From Borreliella japonica (lineage in GTDB: Bacteria; Spirochaetota; Spirochaetia; Borreliales; Borreliaceae), in assembly GCF_900099615.1 (NCBI RefSeq), contig NZ_FMTE01000003.1, positions 124,001-188,000 of the forward strand: DNA of 64,000 nt, read 5' to 3'. Under the pieces are notes generated by a model. That model made no database searches. It worked only from the letters and a program-made list of their open reading frames with translations, and was not told the DNA's origin. The position numbers and the translations under genes were made by a program. The stretch's first letter is position 1. Each line of letters opens with the position of its first letter. Shown here piece after piece: positions 8,933-18,226 of this stretch.

Positions 8933-10642
8933 TTGAGCAATTTTTTTACTAATTTTTTTGTTTCAGCAAAAGGGATCTTCAAAAAAGCTAGTACGGTTCA
9001 GAAAATAGCCTTAGGATTGATTATTTTTTTTGTGATTCTTGCGTTTGTTTTTTTGATAGGGCTTTCTACCAAAAGTCAAAGTATTGCTCTTTTTGGAGTT
9101 GAGATTAAAGATCAATATCTCTTAGATAGAATATCGCAAAGACTTGATAGAGAAAATGTCAAGTATTTTTTGAGTCCCGATGGAAGAATTTATTTGGATG
9201 ATGAAAAGCTTGCAAAAAAAATGAGAGCAATTCTTGTAAGAGAAGAGCTTGTACCTGTTCATATGGATCCATGGGCTTTGTTTGATATTGATAGATGGAC
9301 TATTACTGATTTTGAAAGAAGCATTAATCTTAGAAGATCTATTACAAGAGCGGTTGAGCAACATATTGTAGCTTTAGATGATGTTGATGCTGTTAGCGTG
9401 AATCTTGTTATGCCTGAAAAAGCTCTTTTTAAAGAGTCACAAGAGCCTGTCAAGGCATCTGTTAGAATTACTCCAAGACCCGGTTCTGATATTATTACCA
9501 ATAGAAAAAAAGTTGAAGGACTTGTTAAGCTTATTCAGTATGCTATTGAAGGTCTTGAATCCGATAATATTGCTATTGTTGATAATAGTGGAACTATTTT
9601 AAACGATTTTTCTAATTTAGATGGAATAGATAGAATAGACTTAGCAGAAAAAGAGCGTAAATTAAAACTTAAGTATGAAGCTATGCTTAGGGGAGAAATC
9701 GACTCTGCATTAAGTAAGGTTTTATCTGTTGATAGATTTATGATAGCAAGAGTGAATGTAAAACTTGACACCTCAAAAGAAACCACAGAGTCCAAAGAAT
9801 ATGCTCCTATTGAGCTTCAATCCCAAGATCCAAAAGTTTCTTATAACACTAGAAAAGTAAGCGATTCAACTATCATATCTTCTCAGACTCAAAAAAAAGA
9901 ATATCAAGGACAAGGATATAGTCCATGGGGTCCTCCTGGACAAGAAGGCAATACTCCCCCTGAATATCAGGATTTAAGCGATATTACTGGTAAATACAAT
10001 GAGTCTCAAGAGATTAAAAATGTTGCTTTAAATGAAAAAAAATCTACAAGCGAAAAAGAGCCTGCTAGGATTGTAGGAGTTTCTCTTGGTATTTTCGTAG
10101 ATGGTATCTGGAGTTTTGTGTATGATGAGAAGGGAGATTTTGTAATAGAAAATGGAATGAGAAAAAGAGAATATAAGCCTATGGCATTAGAAGAAATAAA
10201 AAATATTGAAGATGTTTTGCAAAGTTCTTTTGAATATAAGCCAGAAAGAGGTGATTCAATAACGGTTAGAAATATATCTTTTGATCGTATGAATGAATTT
10301 AGAGAAATAGATGAAAATTATTTTGCAAGCGAAAGGTTTAAATATTTTTTATTTATTGCAAGCATAATATTCTCGTTGTTAATTTTAGTATTTACGATAT
10401 TTTTTGCTATTTCTAGAGAACTTGAAAGACGAAGACGTCTTAGAGAAGAGGAATTGGCAAAGCAAGCACATTTAAGGCGTCAACAAGCCTTAATGGATGG
10501 TGGCGACGATATTGGTGTTGATGATGTTGTTGGTGGGATTAGAGAAGGTGATGAGCTTCAAAACAATGCTGAGCTTTTAGCCAGGGAAAAGCCAGAAGAT
10601 GTTGCTAAGCTTATAAGAACATGGCTTTTGAAAAATGCATAA
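8933..10642 (+). CDS. fliF: FliF, MS-ring protein
   Basis: Integral membrane ring (569 aa) that houses the export gate and carries the FliG rotor. Seen: first membrane helix ~22-45, ring-building motifs in the periplasmic part (residues ~46-270), a low-complexity insertion around 310-350 rich in Gln/Pro/Gly, second membrane helix ~465-490, and a cytoplasmic tail. The last 16 residues (PEDVAKLIRTWLLKNA) are the FliG-binding motif. TTG start with AAGGAG (8917-8922) 10 nt upstream. Compare the tail of the protein at 29623-30105. Confidence 0.96.
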   Translation: MSNFFTNFFVSAKGIFKKASTVQKIALGLIIFFVILAFVFLIGLSTKSQSIALFGVEIKDQYLLDRISQRLDRENVKYFLSPDGRIYLDDEKLAKKMRAILVREELVPVHMDPWALFDIDRWTITDFERSINLRRSITRAVEQHIVALDDVDAVSVNLVMPEKALFKESQEPVKASVRITPRPGSDIITNRKKVEGLVKLIQYAIEGLESDNIAIVDNSGTILNDFSNLDGIDRIDLAEKERKLKLKYEAMLRGEIDSALSKVLSVDRFMIARVNVKLDTSKETTESKEYAPIELQSQDPKVSYNTRKVSDSTIISSQTQKKEYQGQGYSPWGPPGQEGNTPPEYQDLSDITGKYNESQEIKNVALNEKKSTSEKEPARIVGVSLGIFVDGIWSFVYDEKGDFVIENGMRKREYKPMALEEIKNIEDVLQSSFEYKPERGDSITVRNISFDRMNEFREIDENYFASERFKYFLFIASIIFSLLILVFTIFFAISRELERRRRLREEELAKQAHLRRQQALMDGGDDIGVDDVVGGIREGDELQNNAELLAREKPEDVAKLIRTWLLKNA

Positions 10643-10657
10643 AAGGTAGTAATTGAT

Positions 10658-11692
10658 ATGGAAGAAAAAAAAGAAAAGGAGATTCTTGATGTTTCTGCTT
10701 TAACTGGTAAGCAAAAGGCCGCTATTTTATTGGTTTCAATAGGTTCTGAAATCTCTTCTAAAGTGTTTAAGTATCTTTCTCAAGAGGAGATAGAGTCTTT
10801 AACATTTGAGATAGCAAAGCTTGAGACAATTACTTCTGAGCTTAAAGATAATGTTCTTTTAGAGTTTAAAGAATTAATGATGGCTCAAGAATTTATTCAA
10901 AAGGGTGGAATTGATTATGCAAGAGAACTTCTTGAAAAATCTCTTGGAACTCAAAAGGCAGTTGACATTATTAATAATTTGGGTTCTGCTTTACAATCTA
11001 GGCCTTTTGAATTTGTCAGAAGAGCAGATCCTGCAAATATTTTAAACTTTATTCAACAAGAACATCCCCAAACAATTGCTTTAATACTTTCATATCTTGA
11101 TCCCCAAAAGGCTTCTTTTATTCTATCTAGTTTGCCTACAGAGGTGCAAACCAATGTTGCAAGGAGAATTGCATTAATGGATAGAACTTCTCCTGAGGTT
11201 GTAAGAGAGGTTGAAAGAGTTCTTGAAAAAAAGCTAGCTTCTCTTTCTTCAGAAGATTACACGTCAGCAGGAGGAGTTGACAATGTTGTCGAGATAATTA
11301 ATATGGCTGATAGAAAGACGGAGAAGTTTATTATTGAATCTCTTGAAGAAGAAGACCCAGAGCTTGCAGAAGAGATAAAAAAGAAAATGTTTGTATTTGA
11401 GGATATAGTTTTGCTTGATGACAGATCTATACAAAGGGTTTTAAGAGAAATAGATGGTCAAGAGTTAGCAAAAGCTTTAAAATCTGTAGATATTCCTGTC
11501 CAAGAAAAAATTTTCAAAAACATGTCAAAAAGAGCAGCTTCAATGCTTAAAGAGGATATGGAATTTTTGGGCCCTACTAGGCGAAAAGATGTTGAGGAAT
11601 CCCAGCAAAAAATTGTTTCTCTTATTAGGAAATTAGAAGAGCAGGGAGAAATAGTTATTTCAAGAGGTGGCGAGGAAGATGTACTTGTCTGA
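10658..11692 (+). CDS. fliG: FliG, rotor/switch protein
   Basis: 344-aa torque-generating switch protein. Armadillo-like N-, middle and C-domains are evident: KQKAAILLVSIGSE near the start (FliF-binding domain), EHPQTIALILSYLDPQKAS (the EHPQ motif of the middle domain that binds FliM), and FEDIVLLDDRSIQRVLREID (C-terminal charged ridge facing MotA). Borrelia has two FliG genes; this operon copy corresponds to FliG2 (BB0290), which is the one required for flagellar assembly. Confidence 0.96.
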   Translation: MEEKKEKEILDVSALTGKQKAAILLVSIGSEISSKVFKYLSQEEIESLTFEIAKLETITSELKDNVLLEFKELMMAQEFIQKGGIDYARELLEKSLGTQKAVDIINNLGSALQSRPFEFVRRADPANILNFIQQEHPQTIALILSYLDPQKASFILSSLPTEVQTNVARRIALMDRTSPEVVREVERVLEKKLASLSSEDYTSAGGVDNVVEIINMADRKTEKFIIESLEEEDPELAEEIKKKMFVFEDIVLLDDRSIQRVLREIDGQELAKALKSVDIPVQEKIFKNMSKRAASMLKEDMEFLGPTRRKDVEESQQKIVSLIRKLEEQGEIVISRGGEEDVLV

Positions 11693-11706
11693 TAAAGGAG
11701 TTTTGT

Positions 11707-12627
11707 TTGCCTAAGGTTTTATATAAATCATCAGAAGTTGATAATTCAGTAAAGTTTGAATTTGTTGAGATAGCAAAGCCTGTTTTTGAATCCTTGGAAA
11801 TTAAGGAGAAAGAAAGCAAGGTTTACGACATAGAAAGTCAAATTACTAATCTTAAAGAAGAGTTGCAAATTCTAAGAGATGAAAAATTACGACTTGAAGA
11901 GGAACTTATTAAAAGGCAAGAACTTGCCAAAGAAGAAGTTCAAATTGAATCTAATAGGCTTATTGAAGAGGCTAAGGTAAAAGCCAATGAAGTATTAGAG
12001 GCAGCCAGGCAAGAAGCAGATCTTTTACAAAGGGAAGCTATTTATAAGAAGGAATCCATTGAAGCTGAATCTAATGCCGAGATTGAAAGATTGGCAAGAG
12101 AGTATGGTGAAAAATTAAAAACAGATCTTGAGATAGCAACAGCTAAAGGTAGAGAAGAAGGTTATAACAAAGGTTATGAAAGTGGTTTTGAAGATTTTGA
12201 TAAAGTTATGAGAAAGTTGCATAGCATAATAGCATCTTTGATTGCCGAAAGGAAAGGTATTCTTGAGTCTTCTGGTGCTCAAATAGTAAGTCTTGTTATG
12301 CAAATTGCAATTAAGGTTATTAAGAGGATTACAGATTCTCAAAAAGATATTATTTTAGAAAATGTTAATGAGGCGTTGAAAAGAGTAAAAGATAAAACAC
12401 AAATTACCATTCGTGTAAATCTTGATGATTTAGATATCCTTAGGCATAAAAAGAGTGATTTTATTTCTAAATTTGATGTTATAGAAAATTTAGAAATCAT
12501 AGAGGATCCCAACATAGGCAAAGGTGGTTGTATAATTGAAACTAATTTTGGAGAGATTGATGCACGTATTTCTTCTCAACTTGATAAAATAGAGGAAAAG
12601 TTTAAAAATTTTTCTTTATTAAGTTGA
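11707..12627 (+). CDS. fliH: FliH, negative regulator/stator of the export ATPase
   Basis: 306-aa peripheral-stalk protein of the flagellar type III secretion ATPase complex. A long charged coiled coil spans ~45-145 (many E/K/A heptads), followed by a GxxxG-like stretch GREEGYNKGYESGFEDF and the C-terminal FliI-binding domain with IEDPNIGKGGCIIET, a V-type ATPase subunit E-like motif. TTG start, AAGGAG at 11695-11700 with a 6-nt spacer. Confidence 0.93.
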   Translation: MPKVLYKSSEVDNSVKFEFVEIAKPVFESLEIKEKESKVYDIESQITNLKEELQILRDEKLRLEEELIKRQELAKEEVQIESNRLIEEAKVKANEVLEAARQEADLLQREAIYKKESIEAESNAEIERLAREYGEKLKTDLEIATAKGREEGYNKGYESGFEDFDKVMRKLHSIIASLIAERKGILESSGAQIVSLVMQIAIKVIKRITDSQKDIILENVNEALKRVKDKTQITIRVNLDDLDILRHKKSDFISKFDVIENLEIIEDPNIGKGGCIIETNFGEIDARISSQLDKIEEKFKNFSLLS

Positions 12628-12645
12628 TTATATAAAGGAATTTTA

Positions 12646-13956
12646 GTGAGCAATTTTTTTGAAAATTATTTAAGACAAGTAGATGATATTGAAACCGTCT
12701 CTTTTGTTGGCAGGGTGCAAAAAATAAAAGGTCTTTTAGTCGAAAGCTTAGGTCCCCAGTGTGCCATTGGAGATTTGTGTTTAATTGATCAAAGAAATAA
12801 TAAAAAGGTATGTGCTGAGGTTTTAGGATTTAATGGTCCTTACGTTAGTCTTATGTCTTATGAAGGATTTAGTGGAATTGAAGTTGGAAATAAAGTCTAT
12901 TCTTTGAATAAAGGGCTAGAAATAAATCTTAGCGATGAGCTTTTAGGAAGAGTTATTGATTCTCTTGGCAGACCTATTGATAATAAAGGGCCATTTTTGA
13001 ACAATAGGTATAAAGAGTTAATTTTTAAAAAAATTAATCCAACCAGTAGAAGTATTTTTGAAAAGCAAATATTAACAGGGGTTAAAGTTCTTGACGGGTT
13101 TTTGCCAGTTGCAAAAGGGCAAAGAGTTGGTATTTTTTCTGGTGCGGGTGTTGGTAAATCTACTTTGCTTGGCATGATTGCAAAAAATTCAAATGCAGAT
13201 GTAAATGTTATCGCTTTTATTGGGGAAAGAGGCCGAGAGCTTAATGAGTTTATTGAATATGAACTTGGTGAGGAGCGTTTAAAAAAAAGTGTTTTAGTTG
13301 TTTCAACCTCAGATGAATCGCCCATATCAAGGTATAAAGGAGCTTATGTTGCCACCATGATAGCAGAATACTTTAGGGAGAAAGGCAAAGATGTGGTTTT
13401 GCTTTTTGATTCTATTACTAGATTTGCAAATGCCAAAAGGGAGATGTCTCTTTCTTTAGGAGAGCCTCCGGTAGCTAAAGGCTATCCGCCTTCTGTTTTT
13501 GTTGAAATTTCAATTCTACTTGAGAGATCGGGTTTTAATGGTAATGGAGGAAGTGTTACTGGGTTTTATACGGTTCTTGTTGAGGGGGATGATTTTACAG
13601 AACCTATAGCCGATAATGTTAAGGCTGTTTTGGATGGTCATATTATTTTAGACAGAGATTTGTTTGATAGAGGAATCTATCCTTCAATAAATGTTCTTAG
13701 TTCAACTTCAAGATCTATTCATAGAATAATGAGTTTAGAAAAGCAAAAATTAATAATAAAAGCTAGAAATTTGTTGTCTGTTTATAAAGATTATGAAGAT
13801 CTTATTAGAACTGGGATTTATCTTAAAGGTTCTAATAAGGATGTTGATTTTGCAATTTCTAAGTATCCTAAGATTATTGATTTTATTTCTCAAGAAATAA
13901 ATGAAACATTTGATTTTCAAAATTTAGAAGATGAAATAAGGGAAATATTGTCTTGA
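12646..13956 (+). CDS. fliI: FliI, flagellar export ATPase
   Basis: F1-beta-like ATPase (436 aa) that unfolds and releases export substrates at the flagellar secretion gate. Seen: Walker A GAGVGKST (Lys171), the catalytic region ERGRELNEFIE, Walker B VVLLFDSITRFA, and the PPVAKGYPPSVF motif. GTG start at 12646 with AAGGAA at 12635-12640. The TGA stop overlaps the TTG start of fliJ by 4 nt (TTGA). Confidence 0.97.
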   Translation: MSNFFENYLRQVDDIETVSFVGRVQKIKGLLVESLGPQCAIGDLCLIDQRNNKKVCAEVLGFNGPYVSLMSYEGFSGIEVGNKVYSLNKGLEINLSDELLGRVIDSLGRPIDNKGPFLNNRYKELIFKKINPTSRSIFEKQILTGVKVLDGFLPVAKGQRVGIFSGAGVGKSTLLGMIAKNSNADVNVIAFIGERGRELNEFIEYELGEERLKKSVLVVSTSDESPISRYKGAYVATMIAEYFREKGKDVVLLFDSITRFANAKREMSLSLGEPPVAKGYPPSVFVEISILLERSGFNGNGGSVTGFYTVLVEGDDFTEPIADNVKAVLDGHIILDRDLFDRGIYPSINVLSSTSRSIHRIMSLEKQKLIIKARNLLSVYKDYEDLIRTGIYLKGSNKDVDFAISKYPKIIDFISQEINETFDFQNLEDEIREILS

Positions 13957-14384
13957 ATGATTTAAACTTTAAAAAACAAAAGCTTAATAGAGTATTAACC
14001 ATTAGAACTTATCATCGAAAGTTAAGTGAGAGAGATCTAATGAATATAAATGAGAAAATTTTAAAAATAAATCAGTTTTCAGATGGAATTTCCAATCTTT
14101 TAAAGAACTTGAATAGTTTTGATGATCTTTCCATAAGAGGTTATATAGACTGTTTGAATTATAAAAAAAAACAAAATTATAAAATTCTTAAGGGACTTAG
14201 AAAGTATTATGATGAGTGTTATGACATTTATGTGGACAAATATAGGGAAGAAAAAAAGATCAATATATTAATAAAAACTTTAAATAATTCTATAATTAAA
14301 AGTAGAGAAAAGAAGGAAAGCTTATTGCTAGATGAGTATGTAAATTATAAAGTTTGTCAAAATCTGAGGATTAAAAGTGAATAA
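13953..14384 (+). CDS. fliJ: FliJ-type export chaperone (FlbA)
   Basis: 143-aa, highly charged, almost wholly coiled-coil protein, matching the size and place of FliJ, the central stalk that couples FliI to FlhA. Sequence identity to FliJ cannot be judged by eye; the call rests on coiled-coil character, length and its position directly after fliI with a 4-nt overlap. Called FlbA in the older Borrelia literature. TTG start. Confidence 0.8.
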   Translation: MNDLNFKKQKLNRVLTIRTYHRKLSERDLMNINEKILKINQFSDGISNLLKNLNSFDDLSIRGYIDCLNYKKKQNYKILKGLRKYYDECYDIYVDKYREEKKINILIKTLNNSIIKSREKKESLLLDEYVNYKVCQNLRIKSE

Positions 14385-14994
14385 TTTTTTATCGTTCTTT
14401 TTTAGGGCATTTTTTTTATTATTTTTAATAGTTATTTTATTTTTCTTTGTATTGTTCTCTATTGATTTTCTTGGAATGTATAATACTAAGAGATATTTTC
14501 CTGAGTTTGTAAGAACTAAGTTTTTAGGAGAAAATTCTCTAGTCTTTGATCATAATTCCAATATAATTCTTGATGAAGCTAGACTTGTTAAGGAAAGAGA
14601 AGCTATTGATATTAAGAATCAGCAAATTGAAAAGCTTAAAGAAGATCTAAAGCTGAGAGAAGACAGCTTAAATAAGCTTGAATTTGAGCTTAAGCAAAAG
14701 CAGAAAGATTTAGATTTAAAACAAAAGGTAATAGATGACATTATAAATAAATATAATGACGAGGAAGCGAATATTTTACAAACAGCTGTATATTTAATGA
14801 ATATGCCTCCAGAAGATGCTGTTAAGCGGCTTGAAGACTTAAATCCTGAGCTTGCAATATCTTATATGCGAAAAATTGAAGAGCTTTCTAGAAGAGAAGG
14901 CCGTCTATCAATTGTTCCTTATTGGTTGTCTCTTATGGATTCTAAAAAAGCTGCTGTATTAATTAGAAAAATGTCTGTTAGTCCATTGGAGTAG
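14377..14994 (+). CDS. flbB: FlbB, spirochaete flagellar collar protein, MotE-like
   Basis: 205-aa membrane-anchored protein: one helix at ~8-30, a heptad-rich coiled coil at ~65-125, then a small helical domain with MPPEDAVKRLEDLNPELAI and MDSKKAAVLIRKM, which resembles MgtE-N/MotE modules. Known: in B. burgdorferi FlbB is a base component of the periplasmic collar, needed for stator recruitment and flagellar orientation. GTG start overlapping fliJ by 8 nt. The MotE resemblance is my reading of the C-terminal repeat. Confidence 0.88.
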   Translation: MNNFLSFFFRAFFLLFLIVILFFFVLFSIDFLGMYNTKRYFPEFVRTKFLGENSLVFDHNSNIILDEARLVKEREAIDIKNQQIEKLKEDLKLREDSLNKLEFELKQKQKDLDLKQKVIDDIINKYNDEEANILQTAVYLMNMPPEDAVKRLEDLNPELAISYMRKIEELSRREGRLSIVPYWLSLMDSKKAAVLIRKMSVSPLE

Positions 14995-15001
14995 TGCTTA
15001 T

Positions 15002-16189
15002 ATGGGTGATTTATTAAATTTGAGTAAAGCTTATGACAACAAATTTAATCTTTTAAATGCAATTAAAGGAGTAAATTCAAATGTTTCTAAAATGGAATCT
15101 AGAAAGAATGCAAGTTCTTTTTTAAATATTATGTTTTCCGAATCTAAAAAATTGGCTAAAACAAAATTTATGATATTTGATTTTTTAAATTTTTTAAAAA
15201 ATAATGGACTTATTTCTAAAAATTTAAAAAAATCGTCTTTAAATAAGTCCTTTTTTTTAAAAAAACTTGAGAATGAGTCTTTTGCTTCTGATTTGAAGTC
15301 CTTGTTTGCTAGAATGAATGTTTTTTTAGAATTTGAAGGTTTAAATAGTATTAAAGAAAATTTATCATTTAATTTTGATAATTTTGATTTTCTAGGTAAA
15401 GAAAAATTTTTTGAAAAAATTGAAAGACTTTTTTTGACTTTTAATAATTTAAGTTCTTTTTTGGGTTTTGATTTTTTAACCGCCTTGATTGATGATTATT
15501 ATGATCAGGTAAGCTTGAATGATAAAAAGGAAGAAAAAAATGTTATTAACATTGATGTGAAAAATTTTAAGAAGAATAATGTTGATCACAATAATTTTGT
15601 TTTTTCAAAGGTTAGCTTAAATGCAATTAATGGTCAAAATTTTGCTGGTAGGTATAAAGTTAAAGAAATATCAGATAGCCCTTTAAAAGGTTTTGTTGAA
15701 GAGTTTGCTGATTATAACATAAAAAGCTTCAAAGAGGTTGATAGTTTTGATTTTCTCAGCAGTTTAAAGCCAGAGTGGAACCTTAAAATTAATAAAAATA
15801 TTGTGGATAAAGCTAAAGTTGTGTTAAAATCGAATAATACAGGAGAGATTAAGTTGGTTTTAAAGCCCAAAGAGCTTGGTAGCATACGAATTAATTTGAA
15901 CCTTGATTCTAATAATAATTTATTGGGAAAGATCGTAGTGGACAATCAAAATGTTAAAATGCTTTTTGATCAAAATATGCATTCATTAAATAAAATGCTT
16001 GGTGAGAGTGGTTTTAATGCCAGCTTAAATCTTTTTCTTGCAGGTGAGAATTTAAATTCTTTTTCTAAAAATTTTAAGGATGACTCAAAGGATCAAAATT
16101 TTCATTTTGGTTATAATAAGTTTTTTCAAATTGAAGAAGAAGTTGAATTTTCTTACGATGTAGACAAGAATATTAATTTAATTGTTTAG
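15002..16189 (+). CDS. fliK: FliK-type hook-length control protein (FlbC)
   Basis: 395 aa. The first ~270 residues are low-identity, Phe/Asn/Lys-rich, typical of the exported ruler segment. The C-terminal ~100 residues hold the FliK substrate-switch domain: GEIKLVLKPKELGSIRINLN and NNLLGKIVVDNQNVKMLF, matching the family LxPxxLGxVxVxL pattern. Its position between flbB and flgD supports this. ATG with GGAG at 14988-14991. Formerly FlbC in Borrelia. Confidence 0.87.
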   Translation: MGDLLNLSKAYDNKFNLLNAIKGVNSNVSKMESRKNASSFLNIMFSESKKLAKTKFMIFDFLNFLKNNGLISKNLKKSSLNKSFFLKKLENESFASDLKSLFARMNVFLEFEGLNSIKENLSFNFDNFDFLGKEKFFEKIERLFLTFNNLSSFLGFDFLTALIDDYYDQVSLNDKKEEKNVINIDVKNFKKNNVDHNNFVFSKVSLNAINGQNFAGRYKVKEISDSPLKGFVEEFADYNIKSFKEVDSFDFLSSLKPEWNLKINKNIVDKAKVVLKSNNTGEIKLVLKPKELGSIRINLNLDSNNNLLGKIVVDNQNVKMLFDQNMHSLNKMLGESGFNASLNLFLAGENLNSFSKNFKDDSKDQNFHFGYNKFFQIEEEVEFSYDVDKNINLIV

Positions 16190-16202
16190 ATGGCGGAGTT
16201 AA

Positions 16203-16646
16203 ATGAGTGAGATAAATGGAATTGAAAATGTTTCTGATTTGACTATTAGTAACAAAATTAAAAAAGAATCAGGTTTTAAGGTTGATAATGTGTCTAATAA
16301 GGTGAATCTTGGCAGAGATGATTTTTTAAAGTTGCTTATTACTCAGCTTAGATATCAAGACCCTACAAGTCCAATGAAGGATAAAGAATTTATTGCCCAA
16401 ATGGCACAATTTTCAGCTCTTGAGCAAATGACCAATATGAGTAAGTCATTTGAAAAACTTTCATCTTCTTTAGAAATAAGAAAAGATTTGGATTTATTAG
16501 GTAAAGTAATTAAATTTCAACATAGTGATGGGGAAATTGTTGAAGGCCGTGTTACAAATATTAAGACAGGCGCAATACCTCAAGTTATGGTTAATGGTAA
16601 TTATTATGTATATAAAAATATATTGTCGGTAGGTTTGGAGGAATAA
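16203..16646 (+). CDS. flgD: FlgD, hook-cap protein
   Basis: 147-aa cap that directs hook subunit assembly. Seen: LGRDDFLKLLITQLRYQDP and EFIAQMAQFSALEQM, the two N-terminal FlgD signatures. It is shorter than enterobacterial FlgD (~230 aa): the Ig-like/FLG cap region is reduced to ~65 residues after LDLLGKVIKF. Ribosome binding site GGCGGAG just before ATG 16203. Confidence 0.94.
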   Translation: MSEINGIENVSDLTISNKIKKESGFKVDNVSNKVNLGRDDFLKLLITQLRYQDPTSPMKDKEFIAQMAQFSALEQMTNMSKSFEKLSSSLEIRKDLDLLGKVIKFQHSDGEIVEGRVTNIKTGAIPQVMVNGNYYVYKNILSVGLEE

Positions 16647-16650
16647 TTAT

Positions 16651-17979
16651 ATGATGAGGTCTTTATATTCTGGTGTTTCTGGGCTTCAGAATCACCAGAC
16701 AAGAATGGATGTTGTTGGTAACAACATTGCTAATGTAAATACAATTGGTTTTAAGAAGGGAAGAGTAAATTTCCAAGATATGATATCACAGTCTATTTCT
16801 GGAGCTTCTCGTCCTACTGATGCTCGTGGTGGGACTAATCCTAAGCAAGTTGGATTAGGTATGAATGTTGCTGCAATTGACACTATTCACACTCAAGGGG
16901 CTTTTCAAAGTACTCAAAAAGCGTCTGATCTTGGAGTTAGTGGAAATGGATTTTTTATTTTAAAAGAAGGTAATAATTTGTTTTATACGAGAGCTGGTGC
17001 TTTTGATGTGGACTCTGATCGACATCTTGTAAATCCTGCAAATGGAATGCGAATTCAAGGTTGGATGGCAAGAGATTTAGAAGGTGAGAAGTTTATCAAT
17101 ACATCTTCTGATGTTGAGGATCTAATTATCCCAATTGGAGATAAAGAGGGAGCAAGGTCTACCAAGAACGTTACTTTTGCTTGTAATCTTGATAAGAGAT
17201 TGCCCGTAATTCAAGAAGGTGCAAGTTCGTCAGATATTGCTCGTGGAACTTGGGTTGTCAATAAGTCATTGTATGATAGTTTTGGAAATGTTAGTGTTCT
17301 TGAGCTTAGGGTTGTAAAAGATCCAAATATTCCTAATTTATGGAATGCAACAGTGCTTGTAAATGGTGAGCAAAATTCAAATTTTACGCTTGGGTTTGAC
17401 AATGAAGGGGCGTTGGCGTCTTTAAATGGGCAACCAAGCCAAAAAGGAGATATCCTTCAAATTCCTATAACATTTAATGTTTTAGGCGCAAATGTAGGTG
17501 AAATTGGTGAGCAGCAAACTGTAAATTTGAAATTGGGAACAGTTGGGAGCTATACTGATTCAATAACTCAGTTTGCTGATTCTAGTAGCACAAAGGCTAT
17601 TGTTCAAGATGGATATGGCATGGGATATATGGAAAATTATGAAATTGATCAAAATGGTGTTATAGTTGGTATTTATTCAAATGGCATAAGGCGAGATCTT
17701 GGCAAGATTGCCCTAGCTTCTTTTATGAATCCCGGAGGACTTGCAAAATCAGGTGATACTAATTTTGTAGAAACAAGCAATTCAGGTCAAGTTAGAATAG
17801 GCGAAACTGGGCTTGCTGGACTTGGTGATATTAGATCTGGTGTTTTAGAAATGGCTAATGTTGATCTTGCAGAGCAGTTTACAGATATGATAGTGACTCA
17901 AAGAGGATTTCAGGCAAATGCTAAAACTATTACTACTTCTGATCAATTATTGCAAGAACTTGTAAGATTGAAAAATTAA
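16651..17979 (+). CDS. flgE: FlgE, flagellar hook protein
   Basis: 442-aa hook subunit. N-terminal SGVSGLQNHQTRMDVVGNNI and C-terminal NVDLAEQFTDMIVTQRGFQA are the axial-protein signatures. The only cysteine I see is Cys178 (codon 17182-17184, in VTFACNLD) and Lys165 is at 17143-17145; these positions match the lysine and cysteine that form the lysinoalanine cross-link in spirochaete hooks. GGAGGAA (16637-16643) precedes ATG 16651; a second ATG at 16654 is possible. Confidence 0.97.
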   Translation: MMRSLYSGVSGLQNHQTRMDVVGNNIANVNTIGFKKGRVNFQDMISQSISGASRPTDARGGTNPKQVGLGMNVAAIDTIHTQGAFQSTQKASDLGVSGNGFFILKEGNNLFYTRAGAFDVDSDRHLVNPANGMRIQGWMARDLEGEKFINTSSDVEDLIIPIGDKEGARSTKNVTFACNLDKRLPVIQEGASSSDIARGTWVVNKSLYDSFGNVSVLELRVVKDPNIPNLWNATVLVNGEQNSNFTLGFDNEGALASLNGQPSQKGDILQIPITFNVLGANVGEIGEQQTVNLKLGTVGSYTDSITQFADSSSTKAIVQDGYGMGYMENYEIDQNGVIVGIYSNGIRRDLGKIALASFMNPGGLAKSGDTNFVETSNSGQVRIGETGLAGLGDIRSGVLEMANVDLAEQFTDMIVTQRGFQANAKTITTSDQLLQELVRLKN

Positions 17980-18001
17980 GCTAAGATTGTTTTTTTAACA
18001 T

Positions 18002-18226
18002 ATGATTTTTGTAACTAAGCTTAATGGTTATGGATATTATTTAAATCCTTATCACATTGAAAGTATTGAATCTAATCCTGATACTACAATTCTTCTTATG
18101 AATGGTAAGAAGTTAATTGTAAAAGAAAAAGTTGAAGAGGTGGTCAAAAGGATTAAGTCGTATAGAAAGGAAGTTGCTTCTTTTGAAAGAATTGTAGGAG
18201 AAGTAAATGGAGACGTTGAATTATGA
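18002..18226 (+). CDS. flbD: FlbD/SwrD family small flagellar protein
   Basis: 74-aa protein matching the FlbD/SwrD family (MIFVTKLNGYGYYLNPYHIE start, followed by an LMNGKKLIVKE-type core). In Bacillus, SwrD raises flagellar torque by supporting stator function; placement directly before motA fits that. No strong Shine-Dalgarno is visible before ATG 18002. The TGA stop overlaps the motA start (ATGA). Confidence 0.9.
   Translation: MIFVTKLNGYGYYLNPYHIESIESNPDTTILLMNGKKLIVKEKVEEVVKRIKSYRKEVASFERIVGEVNGDVEL

Noticed and set aside
9900..10000. Gln/Pro/Gly-rich insertion in FliF as a possible foreign segment
   Set aside because: In frame, codon use like the flanks, and variable linkers are normal at this point of FliF.
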